Shown in pieces: positions 39,124 through 51,835 of a stretch of DNA of 64,000 bases. Under the pieces are notes generated by a model. It saw only the letters and a list, made by a program, of their open reading frames with translations, was not told the DNA's origin and searched no databases. The stretch comes from Vitis vinifera (Eukaryota > Streptophyta > Magnoliopsida > Vitales > Vitaceae): positions 29,203,001 through 29,267,000 of the forward strand of contig NC_081817.1 of NCBI RefSeq assembly GCF_030704535.1. The letters are read 5' to 3'. The position numbers were made by a program, and so were the translations under genes. How positions within the stretch are numbered: position 1 is the stretch's first letter; each line of letters begins with the position of its first letter.

Positions 39124-41505
39124 ATGGCTGCCAGGTTCTTTCTTCTTCTTGTCCTTCCATCTTTAGTGTTGTCTCAATATTGCACTGATCTTGACATTAC
39201 AGCCTCCCAGGACTCGCCTAGATGTGTATCACCTTCTGGTGAATTTGCCTTTGGGTTTTACCGCCTTGGCAGTCAAAGTCTCTTCTTGCTTGCTATCTGG
39301 TTCGAAAACATACCGGAAAAAACCTTAGTTTGGTATGCAAATGGAGATAACCCGGCTCCTAAAGGATCCAAACTTGAACTTACCTCTGATGGCCAGTTCA
39401 TACTAAGTGATCCACAAGGCAAAGAGATATGGAGACCTCAGAACTCTGTAACCGCGGTCACTCATGCTGCCATGCTTGATACTGGTAACTTTGTTCTTGA
39501 AAATAGGAATCAAAATCTTACAGTGTGGCAGAGCTTCCAGAATCCAGCCAACACCATCTTGCCAACTCAAACACTGGAAATCGGTGGCACCATGTATTCT
39601 CAGCAGTCAAACAGCAGCTACTCAAAGGGGAGGTTCCAGCTTCAAATGAAAGCTGGTGGCAATCTCGTACTTAATACCTTGGACCCAGAATCTGGTAAAG
39701 CATATGATGTTTATTATTCAATTTACACCAGTGATGCTGCAAATAGCAGCAATTCTGGCCTACGGTTGATTTTTGATGAGTCAGGTGGCATCTATGTTCT
39801 TCTAAGGAATGGAGGTACTGTTAACATCACCTCCGGAAGTAGCTTGACGGGAGATTACTATTACCGGGCAACGCTTGACCAGGACGGAGTTTTCAGGCTA
39901 TATAATCGTGACAACAGCAGTACTTCTTGGTCTGTTGTGAAAAACATTCCTGATAACATTTGTACCGTGACCCCAAGTAATCTTGGCAGTGGAATTTGTG
40001 GGTTCAACAGCTATTGTTCCATTGATGGAAGGGGGCTGCCTGATTGTCTATGCCCAGATGGGTACTCTCATTTGGATCCTCTTGACAGAAAACAAGGCTG
40101 TAAACCGAATTTTGAATTGCCCAGCTGCCAAACAGCTGTTGATGGATGGGAAGCAGACAAGGATGCAGTAGATTTCAGAGAATTAAAAGATGTCAACTGG
40201 CCATTATCTGATTATCAACTTCAGGAGGGACCTGAATTCAACAAGGAGAAGTGTAAACAGTCTTGCAAAGATGATTGCCTCTGTGTGGTTGCTATCTATA
40301 ACACTGAGAATCAGTGTTGGAAGAAGAAGTTTCCTCTCTCAAATGGAAGACACGAACCTACACAAAATGTGCTCCAATACACAACTGCTCTCATCAAGGT
40401 ACGGATTAAAAATGATACTATAGAGAGATGCCCAGACAAGTCTACCTTGATCCTTGTTGGGTCAGTACTCCTTGGCAGCTCTGTGTTCTTTAATCTCTTT
40501 CTGTTGTTAGCAATCCCTGCGGCTGCTCTCTTCTTCTACAACAAGAAACTGATGAATATCCAGTCCGTTTCAAGCAAATTCCCGACCACCAGTGTGAGAA
40601 CTTATTCATACAAAGAGCTTGAAGAGGCAACCGGTGGATTCAAGGAGAAATTGGGCAGGGGAGCTTTTGGAACAGTTTATAAAGGGGTTTTGGCATCAGA
40701 TGCTGGGAGATTTGTGGCAGTCAAGAAATTAGATAAGGTGGTACAGGAAGGCGAGAAGGAATTCAAAACAGAAGTCACTGTGATTGGGCAGACCCACCAT
40801 AGGAATTTGGTCAGTTTGCTTGGCTATTGTGATCAGGGTGTGCACCGGCTTCTGGTATACGAGTACATGAACAATGGATCTTTAGCAGACTTGTTGTTTG
40901 GAATATCTACACCTGACTGGAGCCAAAGACTACAGATAGCCTTTAAGATTGCAAAAGGGCTAATGTATTTACACGAAGAGTGCAGCACCCCCATCATCCA
41001 TTGTGATATAAAGCCTGAAAACATCCTCCTTGACGAGTACCTTACACCTAGGATTTCAGACTTCGGACTAGCAAAGCTTCTGATAAGAGATCATACTCGG
41101 ACCCTTACAACCATCAGAGGGACCAAAGGATACGTTGCACCAGAATGGTTCAGGAGCAAGCCGATTACGGCGAAAGTGGATGTTTATAGTTATGGGGTTA
41201 TGTTACTGGAGATCATCAGTTGCAGGAAGAGCGTACATTCACAGCCGGAAAATGAGGAGGAAGCAATACTTGCTGATTGGGCTTATGATTGCTATAGAGG
41301 CCACAGATTGGATAAGCTAGTGAAGAATGATGATGAAGCAGGAAAGGACATGGGGATGCTGGAGAGGGTAGTGATGGTTGCCATTTGGTGCATTCAAGAG
41401 GACCCTTCTTTGAGGCCCTCCATGGGAATGGTCATACTGATGCTTCAAGGAGTTGTTGAAGTTCCTGTGCCCCCTTGTCCTTTCCCCTTTAGTTCAACCT
41501 TCTGA
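39124..41505 (+). CDS. G-type lectin S-receptor-like Ser/Thr protein kinase, 793 aa
   Basis: This is the third near-identical member with the same domains and numbering as the gene at 17752. Distinctive residues are SLVLSQ in the leader, ITASQDSPR, and YSIYTSDAANS in the ectodomain, plus IAFKIAKG and KLLIRDHTR in the kinase. IAFKIAKG places Lys where the other two have Gly, in the helix before the catalytic loop. Gly loop, Lys534, HCD and DFG are intact. It has the long version of the shared promoter. Confidence 0.94.
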   Translation: MAARFFLLLVLPSLVLSQYCTDLDITASQDSPRCVSPSGEFAFGFYRLGSQSLFLLAIWFENIPEKTLVWYANGDNPAPKGSKLELTSDGQFILSDPQGKEIWRPQNSVTAVTHAAMLDTGNFVLENRNQNLTVWQSFQNPANTILPTQTLEIGGTMYSQQSNSSYSKGRFQLQMKAGGNLVLNTLDPESGKAYDVYYSIYTSDAANSSNSGLRLIFDESGGIYVLLRNGGTVNITSGSSLTGDYYYRATLDQDGVFRLYNRDNSSTSWSVVKNIPDNICTVTPSNLGSGICGFNSYCSIDGRGLPDCLCPDGYSHLDPLDRKQGCKPNFELPSCQTAVDGWEADKDAVDFRELKDVNWPLSDYQLQEGPEFNKEKCKQSCKDDCLCVVAIYNTENQCWKKKFPLSNGRHEPTQNVLQYTTALIKVRIKNDTIERCPDKSTLILVGSVLLGSSVFFNLFLLLAIPAAALFFYNKKLMNIQSVSSKFPTTSVRTYSYKELEEATGGFKEKLGRGAFGTVYKGVLASDAGRFVAVKKLDKVVQEGEKEFKTEVTVIGQTHHRNLVSLLGYCDQGVHRLLVYEYMNNGSLADLLFGISTPDWSQRLQIAFKIAKGLMYLHEECSTPIIHCDIKPENILLDEYLTPRISDFGLAKLLIRDHTRTLTTIRGTKGYVAPEWFRSKPITAKVDVYSYGVMLLEIISCRKSVHSQPENEEEAILADWAYDCYRGHRLDKLVKNDDEAGKDMGMLERVVMVAIWCIQEDPSLRPSMGMVILMLQGVVEVPVPPCPFPFSSTF

Positions 41506-44150
41506 AACTGCACATCCCTAAGACAGTATATACGCACCTACTCGTCTTTGCAATTCTGGAAGTTCCATATATTCAGTTGAATATCCATGTTTGTTCTAAT
41601 GGTGTTTTCTTTGTTAGTATGGTTGCATTTTCTTGTTCTAATAGTACAAACAAGGTTGCTACACTACGGTTATAAATTTCAAGGTGGCAGGTAAACATCT
41701 AGATGGTCTTCTTCTCTTCCAGTTGATGTAACATGATTCACCAGCCCATGGCTTCCCTCGTATTCTCACCTTTACAGGTATTGAAAAATTGGCAAGTACT
41801 TGCTGCAGAAAGTCTCTTTTCTAGGTGTTTAGAAAATTCAAAGCCATTTGTGAACTCTTATCTATATAGAACTTTTGGCAACTTCACCAAAAGTCTTTCA
41901 AACTTTTGAAAGATTCAAAACATAGAAAACCACCCAGTGGTTTCGTATATCAGCAGTTAGAAAGCGTGTTGTGGACACGGAGCTTTTGCATTCTTATTTG
42001 AATCTTAGTTTGGACCATGCAATTAAACCCATATACCAGTTAGCCCAAGGTTTCTTGTAGCCATCTTTTGATGATAACAAAATAAGAGGTTGGTATTTAA
42101 TCTAATGTTTCAAAAAATAATTTCTCTCAGTCCCACAGTTACCGGTTACTAACAACTTTGTCATGATGTTGACGACTTCAAACACTTACTTCCAGTCCAA
42201 TCCTTCTTCCATTGCAAAATTTCTCTTGCTCATAATTACCAACTTCATATGGGAAACTGCTTTACCAATTGCTTGAATCCTTTCCTGATCTCCAAAATTT
42301 CAATGCTTTTTAGAGTAATGATGGTGGACATGAGATCCTTGAAGGGAATACCACAGTTTTGGTTTTGTTGTATGCCCCCCACCCCCCTCTTTGCTCTTAG
42401 CTTCTCTTTTAAGGCTCCCATGCAGATCTCACTAGTTAATCTATTCCCTTTCTGTATCCTATAAAAAATCTAATTACAATAGCATATGAATTTAGAAAAT
42501 ATTCTATATAATATTTTTTTATTAAAAAACTTATATATTCCAATTAAAAAGTTGAGACACTTCCAACAAATTTTAAAAAGCAAATTAGAAAATTTGTTGA
42601 TTATGATTTTGGAAAAGAGTGAAAATATCGAAACATTGTCAATATTTTCATTAAAAAATATATAATTAGTGATGCATTTGTTAAAAAAAGTACCCATGTT
42701 TAAATGATATTTGATTATCTTCTTTATAAATATCATATAGAATATTGAATATATTACAAAGAGATGTGTAAAAATTGAAAAAAGTAAAATAAAAAGAATT
42801 TGAAATCCATTAAACAATTCATGTTTTTTTAACTCTTCTCTATTTTCTTTTTCCTTCTTAAATTATTTAATAGCTTCTCATTAAATTATCTGTTTTTTCT
42901 TCATTTTTTGGTTGGCATCTGAACAATACATAGGACAGAAGGACAACTCTCTCTTTATTCACGTGTTTGACAATCTTTCAGGTTTTCTCCTTTATAATTT
43001 TCAACATTATAATTTTCTTAACAAATTTTTTTTATATAATAATTAAATATAAAAATAAAAAATATTAAAAAACTATTCATTATTTATTTTATATTATTGA
43101 ATACATTTAAATTAAATAAATCATAGTTTTAATATTAAATATATCATCATTTATCTCATTAATCTTATTTAAAAAAAATTACTATCACCTCTTTTTAAAT
43201 TTTATTTATTTATCTTTCTAATTTTGAATATTTTTATTTTTAAATATTAAAAATATAAATTTATTAAAAAATATTAAAATATAAAAAAATAATAATAAAG
43301 TTCTAATATGTTATAAATTAAAATTAATTTGATAAGATAAATAATAAATTATATATTAAAACCAGTATATCTTTACTTACCAATATTTTTCTCCATACTT
43401 ATGTTAATTAAATTTACAAAATAACTTTAATATATGTCTTTTTATTTATTTTATCATTTTTTTAGAGTTTTTTTCAAATATTTCCATGAATCTTGAATAA
43501 TTTTCGACTTATTCATATTTTTGTCAAAATATCTATTAATATTTCTCCGATATATCCATAAAATCTAAGAACCAATATATTTGTGTTTATAGATATTTCA
43601 AACATTGGTTATTGATTGTGTATTTGATGTTTCATTTGACCAAAAATATATAAATTAATTATTTTGGATATACTTTATTCATTACATGTTTTAAAAGTGA
43701 TACTTATTAAATACTTATATTTTATACTACTTGTTAATTTTCAATATAAGCATGCAAATCAAAAAGACTTCATAACTTTAGAACCTAGACAAGAAGTAGA
43801 AAGGAATAGAAAGATAAACCAACTTCTTATTAATTTTATTACATAATTAATGTTATTAACTATTTTATGTTTATATTTTATATCATAAATTTATTTTATG
43901 CAAACTCAACACTTTTGTGATGATATTCAAAGCAATACGGTCTACTCAATGCTCCTTACCCACCACATTTACAGTATGTTTATCCATTTCTATTTACACA
44001 TTGTTTTGTCCTCATCAATAATAATAAGGAAAAGCTTCTTATTCATATCATTTCTCATATTGTTCATACCTTGTTTTACATTATTTGTAGCATTTTTATA
44101 ATTGTTCGTATCATCTATCATAATCCCTCTTATATTGTTCCAAAAAACAC
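41506..44150. other. 3' flank of the 39124 gene, third copy of the duplicated unit
   Basis: No gene is seen. It matches the flanks at 20134 and 25608, with a deletion near 42420 and an extra AT-rich block at about 42980-43600. The 21-bp repeat is degraded here. Confidence 0.65.
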
Positions 44151-44314
44151 TACATGTGATTTTTCAATATTATAAATGATTTTTCAAATTTTTAAAATGT
44201 GTTTCCTAAATTTTACCATATACTTTTTTTTTTCCTTTCAAAAAAGCTTTTTAGGTTAAAAATATTTTTTTAAATTACTATCATTCTAGCTCTAAGTCAA
44301 TGATTACTTTTTTT

Positions 44315-44318
<4 letters not shown>

Positions 44319-44374
<56 letters not shown>
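44319..44374. repeat. (AT)n microsatellite, about 28 units
   Basis: A pure dinucleotide run inside the spacer repeat. The equivalent site at about 37820 has no such run. Confidence 0.96.
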
Positions 44375-44378
<4 letters not shown>

Positions 44379-44602
44379 TATTGAAAATGATCCTAATTAT
44401 TTTAAATCAATAGCTTCGAATAATTATTTTAAGATGGTTGTCAAGTTCATCCGAGGGATTAAAATTTCAATAAATAAAAGTGGAAAAGAAAGAATGGTAG
44501 ACATCATCCTTTTGGCCTTTGGCCTTTGGCTTTTGGCCATACGATATCAATGCCGGCCTAGGATGCTTTTGCTTTTTTGGCATTGTCTGGCTCCACCAAA
44601 CT

Positions 44603-44603
44603 G

Positions 44604-44635
<32 letters not shown>

Positions 44636-44650
44636 AAATAAAATAAAAAA
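44603..44650. repeat. TAA/AAATA-type microsatellite
   Basis: A compound short repeat of TAA units followed by AAATA units. Confidence 0.9.
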
Positions 44651-45185
44651 AGCCGTCCTTACTTGGTGTTTGTTATAATGTCAGAATCTTGGGTCCACCC
44701 CCCACCAAAATCGATTCAATGAAAGAAGTATGTTTACAGAAAACTCAATAATGGACTCCGTAAGACTATTTATATTAATATCAACTTGAAAATGATTTTT
44801 TTGTTAATTAAATTCCAAAAATGAGGCCTTTGGTGTTAATATCAACTTTAACCCAACACTCCTGGTTACAAAAAATAAAATAAAAGAAAAGAAAGGAAAA
44901 TCGATGCCCACTTGAATCCTTCACATAATATTTATTATGATTTTTAAATCATATGTTTTGGTGGTTTACTTGGTTTAAGAGTGATTTTGAAAAGTATTTT
45001 TATCTTAAAAAATATTTCTTAAAAAGATGAAGTATTTTATAAAATTTAAAAAATACTATTAAAAATCTAAAAATCACTTTTAATATTAAAAAATTATTTC
45101 TAATATGTTTTGAAAAATTAACATTTGATATATGGTTCTCCTAAAATCATTTTTTTTTAAAAAACACTTGTAATGTAAACACTTC

Positions 45186-45500
45186 AACTATGTTTGATTC
45201 TCCAAAAATTTGAGAGAAAATGTATGAGAAAGAAAATATAAATGAAAAGTAGAAAAAAAAAATGGAGGAAAATAAAAAAATAGATTAAAAATTAATAAAT
45301 TATTTTTATTTATTATTTCAAACTTATTTTATTTATTTTACTTATTTATATAAAGATTAAATAATTTAGAAATACTTAATTTTAATTATATTTGATTTTC
45401 TTTGGATTTTTTCATAACATAATCACACATGAAAAAATTATTTTTCTTTATATTTTTTTCTTTTCTTAACATTTTTCAAGAATCAGACATAATGTTCAAA
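45186..45500. mobile_element. Degenerate copy of the 36465-type MITE
   Basis: It begins near CTATGTTTGATTCTCC and ends near AATCAGACATAATG, with the same internal AT-rich order as 36465-36793. Its flanks match those of 51555-51835, so that pair arose by segmental duplication after one insertion. Confidence 0.65.
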
Positions 45501-46299
45501 TAGAAACATTATCAAAAGTACTTTTAATTTAATTTTCAAATTTACAATAAAAAAGTAAGAACTCTAAACAGTGATGGAAATATGATTATTAATAATCTTA
45601 TTTCTTTTTTATTTTTAGACATCCCAATTAAAGAAAAGTCACGGAACAATCCAAAAATTTATTATGTAAAAAACAATATCATTATGAAAATATAAAAAAC
45701 AACAATTTTCATAATTATAATTAAATCTTAATTTTAGTGGCTACTTTCTAAAAATAAAAATGCTAATTATTGAAAATGATTCTTGTAATTCCAAGTAAAT
45801 AGCTTGAATACTTATTTTACTATGTCTTTTAAGTTGGTTTTAACCTTTAAGGGATAAAATTTCAACAAATAAAACAAAAAGAAATTTTTGAGACAATCGA
45901 TTAGTCAACATCCATCCACTTACTCCACCAACTTGATGTAAAAACGCTTTTAGACCGACCATTGAATTGAGACAATGGATCGATCAACATCCATCCACCT
46001 ACTCCACTGTAAAAATGTTTTTTGACCAACCATTGAATTGTGGGGTTTGGTGACAAATCCTGACATCTGAATTCACTAGGATTTCCCTGAATTTCTTTTT
46101 CTATGGGTGCTTGCTTTTCTATGTTTGCTCATTGACCATTGGATTCTCACAGTTATATGGAAAATTACTGAGTAAAAAGAAATTAAGACCTTCAGCTGAG
46201 CTGTACTATAACAAATGAAAAATAAAAAATAAAAAATCAAATCTCTAATTTAGGATATGTTTCAATACACACAAACTCATTTTTTTTTAATAAAAAGAT
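45501..46299. other. AT-rich spacer with a 79-bp minisatellite
   Basis: It parallels 51836-52470. Two 79-bp-type units start GAGACAAT at 45890 and 45969. No gene is seen. Confidence 0.65.
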
Positions 46300-46959
46300 A
46301 GTAATAATTTCTCCCAGTCCCACAATTACCAACATGATGTTGACTACTTCAAACAATTACTTCCAATCTAATCCTTCTTCCATTAGAAATTTTATCTTCC
46401 TCATAATTACCAACTTCATATGGGAAATTTCTTTGCAAATTGCTTGAATCCTATCTGGATCTCCAAAATTTTAATGCTTTTTAGAGTTAAGATCTTTGAA
46501 GGGAATACCACATGATTTTGGTTTTGTTGTATGCATCCTCTTTGCTGTTAGCTTCTCTTTTAGGTTCTCGTGAGGCCAAATAATTTGAGTTTGAATTAAC
46601 CTAATATTAATTAATTAATTAATTATTAAATTGTATGTGGTTGTCATTAGTTAATCTATTGTTACATTTTTACATGAAGTTAGAAAATTATCTATATAAT
46701 AATTTTTTTATTAAAAAAATTATATATTCCGACTAGAAATGTGGGAACTTTGATAGAGAAAAAATTTTGGTTTTTCCATTTTTGCTTTTCCCTTTGCTTT
46801 GTTTGGCAATGCTGTCCGACAAAAAAGTCAACATATGGGTCCACCACAGCTTTTTTTAGCCTTTGGTTCTATGGACCCCGCATTTTGCCTTATGCGCTTC
46901 CACAGATTACTTATCGGGAAAGTACGGTAAAGACCGTAGCACCCCTCTAAGTCCCTAAA
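46300..46959. other. Join of a kinase 3' flank piece to an NLR 5' flank piece
   Basis: About 46300-46735 matches the downstream flank of the 793-aa kinases (for example 20760-21260). About 46780-46855 resembles the NLR leader (GTTTGGCA, AAAAAAGTC, TGGGTCCACCA as at 52882-52917). No NLR coding sequence follows. Confidence 0.6.
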
Positions 46960-49900
46960 GTCGGGTCTCTACTAATAGAATGAAACAAATATGGCGATTG
47001 ATGAGTAAATCAATGAATATCGAATGAAAATCACAACAAAATGCCCTAATGAATATAAGAAGCAAAGAACATACCTGAGTGATGACCTGATTTGTTTCAT
47101 TGGAAGCAAGAGTTAATGAACGAATCATAGGATAATCGTGTGTATGTCATACAACAGAATAAATCAATCACGTGTGGCGATCAAATCGATCAATCAATCA
47201 TAAAATCACGTATGTGAGGCCCCCACCAAAACCCAATCTTTCTTGCACGAATTAATCCCACAAATCTCATTATTTGGAATTATGAAAATTTATCATTCTT
47301 GCTTATGTGAAACCAAGAAGAATAAAAGGTTTATTTGAGAACCAGAGTGGAAATAAAACAGTTTGAGGGGAAAATTTGATTTTTGAAATTCATTTGAAAA
47401 TTAGAGTATTGGGAATTAAACTAAAGGATTGGAATTTTGGGGGTTAAATGTGAAGGAAATCAGAATTTTGGAATTTGGAAATTAAGTTCAAAAATTGGGG
47501 TTTGTAAATATTGAAATTTTTGGAATTGAAAATTAAATTCGGAAGTCAGAAAATTGGAATCATTCGAAGAGGGGATTTTTGAATTAAATAAATAAAATAA
47601 TGATAATAGTGAAAATAATAATGATTAAGTGAATACTAAAGAAATTTAGTTTGGAATCGTGATTTTGATGAATTGTTTAAAGATTGAGTTTTAAAAAAAT
47701 AAACAAGTAAATGAATAAAATAATGATGATCAAATAAATTAATTTAAAAATCAAAGTTTCGGAAATTGGAATTAGATTTAGAAATCATAATTTGGAAAGT
47801 TATTTAAAGATTGAATTTTAAAGATAAACGAATAAATAAATAAACAAGATAATGATGATTAGATAAATTGATGTGGAAATTAAGAATTCGGAATTTGGAA
47901 ATTAAATTTAGAAATCGGAATTTTAAAAGAGTTACTTAAAGATTGAATTTTAAAGATAAACAAATAAATAAATTAATTAATTAATAATGACTAAATAATC
48001 GGAAATCGAAATTAAATTTAGAAATCGGAATTTTAAAAGAGTTACTTAAAGATTGAATTTTAAAGATCAACAAATAAATAAATTAATTAATTAATAATGA
48101 CTAAATAATCGGAAATCGAAATTAAATTTAGAAATCGGAATTTTGAAAAATTATTTAAAGATTGAATTTTAAATATAAATGAATAAATTAATAATGATTA
48201 AGTAAATTGGCGTGAGAATTAAAATTTTGGAAATTGGAATTTTGAAAGATTATTTAAAGATTGAATTTTAAAGATAAACGAATAAATAAATAAATAATGA
48301 TTAAATAAATTGGTGTGAGAATTAAAATTTCAAAAATTGGAATTAAAACTTATTGAGAAATTAATGTTTTTAGGAATATAAATCATGCAAATTGAAAACA
48401 AAAGGGCTAACTTGAGGTGGGTATGGGCTTGGAATGGGTATGAGCTAACTTAAGGTGGGTGAACAAATCAACTTGAAGTGAGCATGGGCTTGGAATGGAC
48501 ATGGGCCAATTTAAGGTGGGTGAACAAAACATGAGGCCTTCCATCAACACGTATGAGTCTGAGTCTGGGCTTCATCTTAAGATGGGTGAACAAAACATGG
48601 GGCCTTCTATCAACACATATGGGTCTGGGCTCCAACTCAAGCCCATATCCCCAACTAACAGCTACTCTAAATGAACCTCGTGTTGTCCTTAAGGCCTTAA
48701 CCTCTTCTTTCTTTCATGCACGAAGTATAACAGTGGACTAAATGAAGGGGGTTTCGGAACCACCTATAGTCGGAATGCGGGCTTGGATGGTTGGATGGTG
48801 TAGAGAGAGAAGACGTGAGCTTGAGGGGCTTGGTGGGTGTGAGCGTATGCATGGAGGTACAAGATATGGATATGGTTGTGGTGTAGAGAGAGATAGGTAG
48901 TGGTGGCATGCACATGGACGTGAAGAGTGTAGAGATCATGGGTGAAATGTAGCCACGGGTAGTGAGAGAAATGGCATGTGGGCATCTAAGGCAGAGAAAT
49001 GACATGTGGGCATCTAAGGCATAGCTATAGGAGAAGAGTGAAGATGGGTGAGGTGAGGGAATGGTTTGCATGAGTCCCATGCACGTGGATAGATGAATTG
49101 GAGGAGCTTTGGACAGCCATGCATGAGGCAAGAATAGGCTACGGGTTGGTGGAGTGAGTGTATGCATGGAGGTACAAGATATGGGTATGGTTGTGGTGTA
49201 GAGAGAGAAAAGGTGGTGATGGGTATGTGAAGGTTTGGAGAGAGGAAGAATGAAGATGGATATGGTGATGAAAGGGTTTGCATGGGCCTCTTGTACGTGG
49301 ATGAGTGGATTGGAGGAGCTTTGGACGGCCATGCATGGTGCAAGTGACGTGATATAAATTGGTGGAATGAGTAGGGTGTTTTAAGCTAAGAAAGGAAATG
49401 AATTTAAAGGGCGTTGTGGGCATGAATGAACGGCTCGTGAGGGTATGGTAAGTGGGGGTGTGGGTGATGGGTATATGCATGGGGTGTATGGAAGATAGGA
49501 TATGTATATGGAATGGGTAACTGAGGAGCAGCCGCGGGTAGTGAGAGAAGGATAATGGTGGGTATGTGAGGGTAAAGGAAATGAGAGTGAGAAGATGGGC
49601 AGTGGGTATGATGGAATATGGGAGATGGACCTAAGGGAAAGTAATGGGAGTAAGGTTCGTGGTGACATTCAGTGCTAACAAGCGGGGGTGCCATTTCGGC
49701 ACATCTTGAAATACATGAACCTACATGCCCCACAGATGAGTACCAGAAATAGGGGAGTAGCCAAAACAGAGCACAAAGTGTACGAGTGGGGACGAATTCA
49801 CAAGCTACATCTCATGCTTGAACCCGTGAGCTTAGGTGTTAGGGTAAGTTGAAAATGTATCTCAATCAAGTCTCAAAGAAGAACCAAAGCAAAAATACCA

Positions 49901-50508
49901 AGAACAGAGCCCAAAAAACAGGTTAAAAACCAAGCTAAAAACCAAACATAGAATGGAGGCAAACGAGCTCAGATTCCACAAGAACATAATAAAATCCTCA
50001 ATGCTCATATTCAAACATCAGAATAAATAAACAAAAACTTAATAATCCCCAGAAATCATAAACAAAACGATATGGAAGCAAAGAGATCCAGCTGACAGAA
50101 ACCATACCTGTGCTATCTCCCCTTCAACTCATTGCCTCTTCATGCCACTTTCCCTTTCTTTGTAGCAGCCTCTCTCTAAGCTCCAGAACACCTTTCATAA
50201 ACGTATCCTCCTCAGACCACCTCCCTCCCCCTTTTTTTTTCTCTTTTTCTCTTCCTCCTTTTTTATTTCCTTCCCCTGCTCCTATCTTCTCCCGCAAGCC
50301 ATTCTCTACTTCACTGTTTGTCCTCGGAGGATGGCATCACCGTCCAACCACCACCATGGCTCTAGCCAGCTCCACAACCACGTGTCCCATGCAGCTCCTG
50401 CTTCAAGAAGCCAGTCCCCCAGTCCAAATGTCCTCCTCTGGGTGCTCCAAAAGTGGCGGGAAGGCTCAAAATAAATATAAAGAAAACAAAACCCAAAAGA
50501 GGGGGTCT
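46960..50508. other. Unclassified 3.5-kb block, no gene recognised
   Basis: Composition shifts here: a purine/AT repeat zone (47380-48360), then a less AT-rich zone (48400-49750) with overlapping Ser/Pro/His/Thr-rich minus-strand frames, and a pyrimidine-rich zone near 50110-50350. A segment around 48840-48890 recurs at about 49143-49195, and GGAGGAGCTTTGGAC occurs twice about 220 bp apart. The open frames are low-complexity and overlap in several phases, so I do not call a gene. It may be an unrecognised retroelement piece. Confidence 0.45.
47640..48335. repeat. Minisatellite, period near 110 bp
   Basis: Units containing ATTTAGAAATCGGAATTTT and AAAGATTGAATTTTAAA recur. The phase marker ATTAAATTTA is at 47901, 48011 and 48121, giving exactly 110 bp. 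Outer units are more divergent, with spacing of about 100-130 bp. Confidence 0.88.
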
Positions 50509-50790
50509 ACAGATTCCCCTTTGCTTTGTTTTACTAACCACTCAATTATGGTGTTTGGCAAAGTTCATCATCATCAATCATTCCTTCAAGCCTTGTGCAT
50601 TTTGGCAATAGAGACCAACCTTCAGATTTGCAGTCAACAGGTATGGCGGACGCACTCCTCTCGGCTTCCCTTCAAGTTGAAGTTCTATTCGACTGGTTGG
50701 TTTCTCCGGAGGTCATCAACTTCATCCGGTACAAAATCTCAGCCATGAACTCCTTGACAAGTTGGAGAGTAGAATTTAGGAAACAAAATA
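50509..50790 (+). pseudogene. NLR 5' flank and first codons only
   Basis: The leader resembles 52840-52990. The start ATGGCGGACGCACTCCTC at 50643 leads into about 40 codons of the NLR coiled coil, with a small insertion, a lost base and a frame shift. It then breaks into spacer repeat sequence at about 50790. It is a 5' relic of an NLR gene. Confidence 0.85.
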
Positions 50791-51554
50791 AGTGATTTTT
50801 TAATATTATAAATAATTTTTTATATTTTTATTATTTTTTTAAAATTTTAATTAATATCTAATTTTTTAAATTAAAAATATTTTTTGAAATTATTATCAAG
50901 TAGAGTCGGGTACAATAATTATTTTTTCTTAAAAAAAATTATTAAAAATGATCCTTATCATTTTAAATCAATAGCTCCGAATAATTATTTTAAGATGGTT
51001 GTCAAGTTCATTGAAAGGATTAAAAATTTCAATAAATAAACGTGGAAAAGAAGGAATGGTAGGCATCATCCTATGGATGCTTTTGCTTTTTTGGCAGTAT
51101 CCGATTCCACCAATCTACCCACCCACTCCACCAAATTGATAATAATAAAAGAATTTTTTGTTAATTAAATTTAAAAAATGAGGCCTTTGGTGTTAATATC
51201 AACTTTAACTCAACACTTCGGGTTACAAAAAAATAAAATAAAAGAAAAGAAAGGAAAATCCATGCCTACTTGAATCATTCACATAATATTTATTATGGTT
51301 TTTAAATCATATGTTTTGATGGTTTCAATATTCTTAGAATTAGTTTAACAATAATTTTAAAAAGTGCTTCTACCTTAAAAAAAATATTTTTGAAAAAGAT
51401 GAAGTATTTGATAAAATTAAGAAACTATTATTGAAAACCTAAACAAATCACTTTTAGTATTAAAAAATTACTTATAATATTTTTTGAAAAATTAACATTT
51501 GATATGTGATTCTCTTAAAATCATTTTTAGAAAAAACACTTTTATTGTAAATAC

Positions 51555-51835
51555 TTCAGCCTTTTTTTTTTTCCAAAAAAATTGAAAGAAAATATAAAGA
51601 AAAAATAGAAAAAAAATGAAGAAAAATATAAAATAAGTTATTTTTATTTACTATTTCAAACTTATTTTACTTATTTTAACTCATCCATATAAAAATTAAA
51701 TAATTTTAAAATATATAAAATTTTAATTAATTTTAATTATATTTGATATTTTTTATACTATAATTAAATATGAGAAAATCATTTTTCATATATATATATA
51801 TATTTAATATTTTTCGATAACTAAACATAACTTAT
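51555..51835. mobile_element. Degenerate copy of the 36465-type MITE
   Basis: It shares internal blocks such as ATTTCAAACTTATTTTA and TTTTAATTATATTTGAT with the other two copies. The left terminus is eroded; the right end is near AACTAAACATAACTT. Confidence 0.6.

Larger units (their letters stand above)
44151..45185. other. Spacer repeat, second copy
   Basis: Related to 37590-38397 and 50790-51550. It includes an (AT)n run and a TAA/AAATA run. No gene is seen. Confidence 0.6.

Noticed and set aside
46902-50515. ACAGATT at both edges of the unclassified block as a target duplication
   Set aside because: A 7-bp match without recognisable terminal repeats or TG/CA ends can be chance; kept only as a suggestion to test.
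50110-50748. 212-aa Ser/Pro-rich ORF ending in NLR-like residues
   Set aside because: It reads from pyrimidine-rich sequence into the NLR relic in the wrong frame; the true NLR start is at 50643 in another frame.
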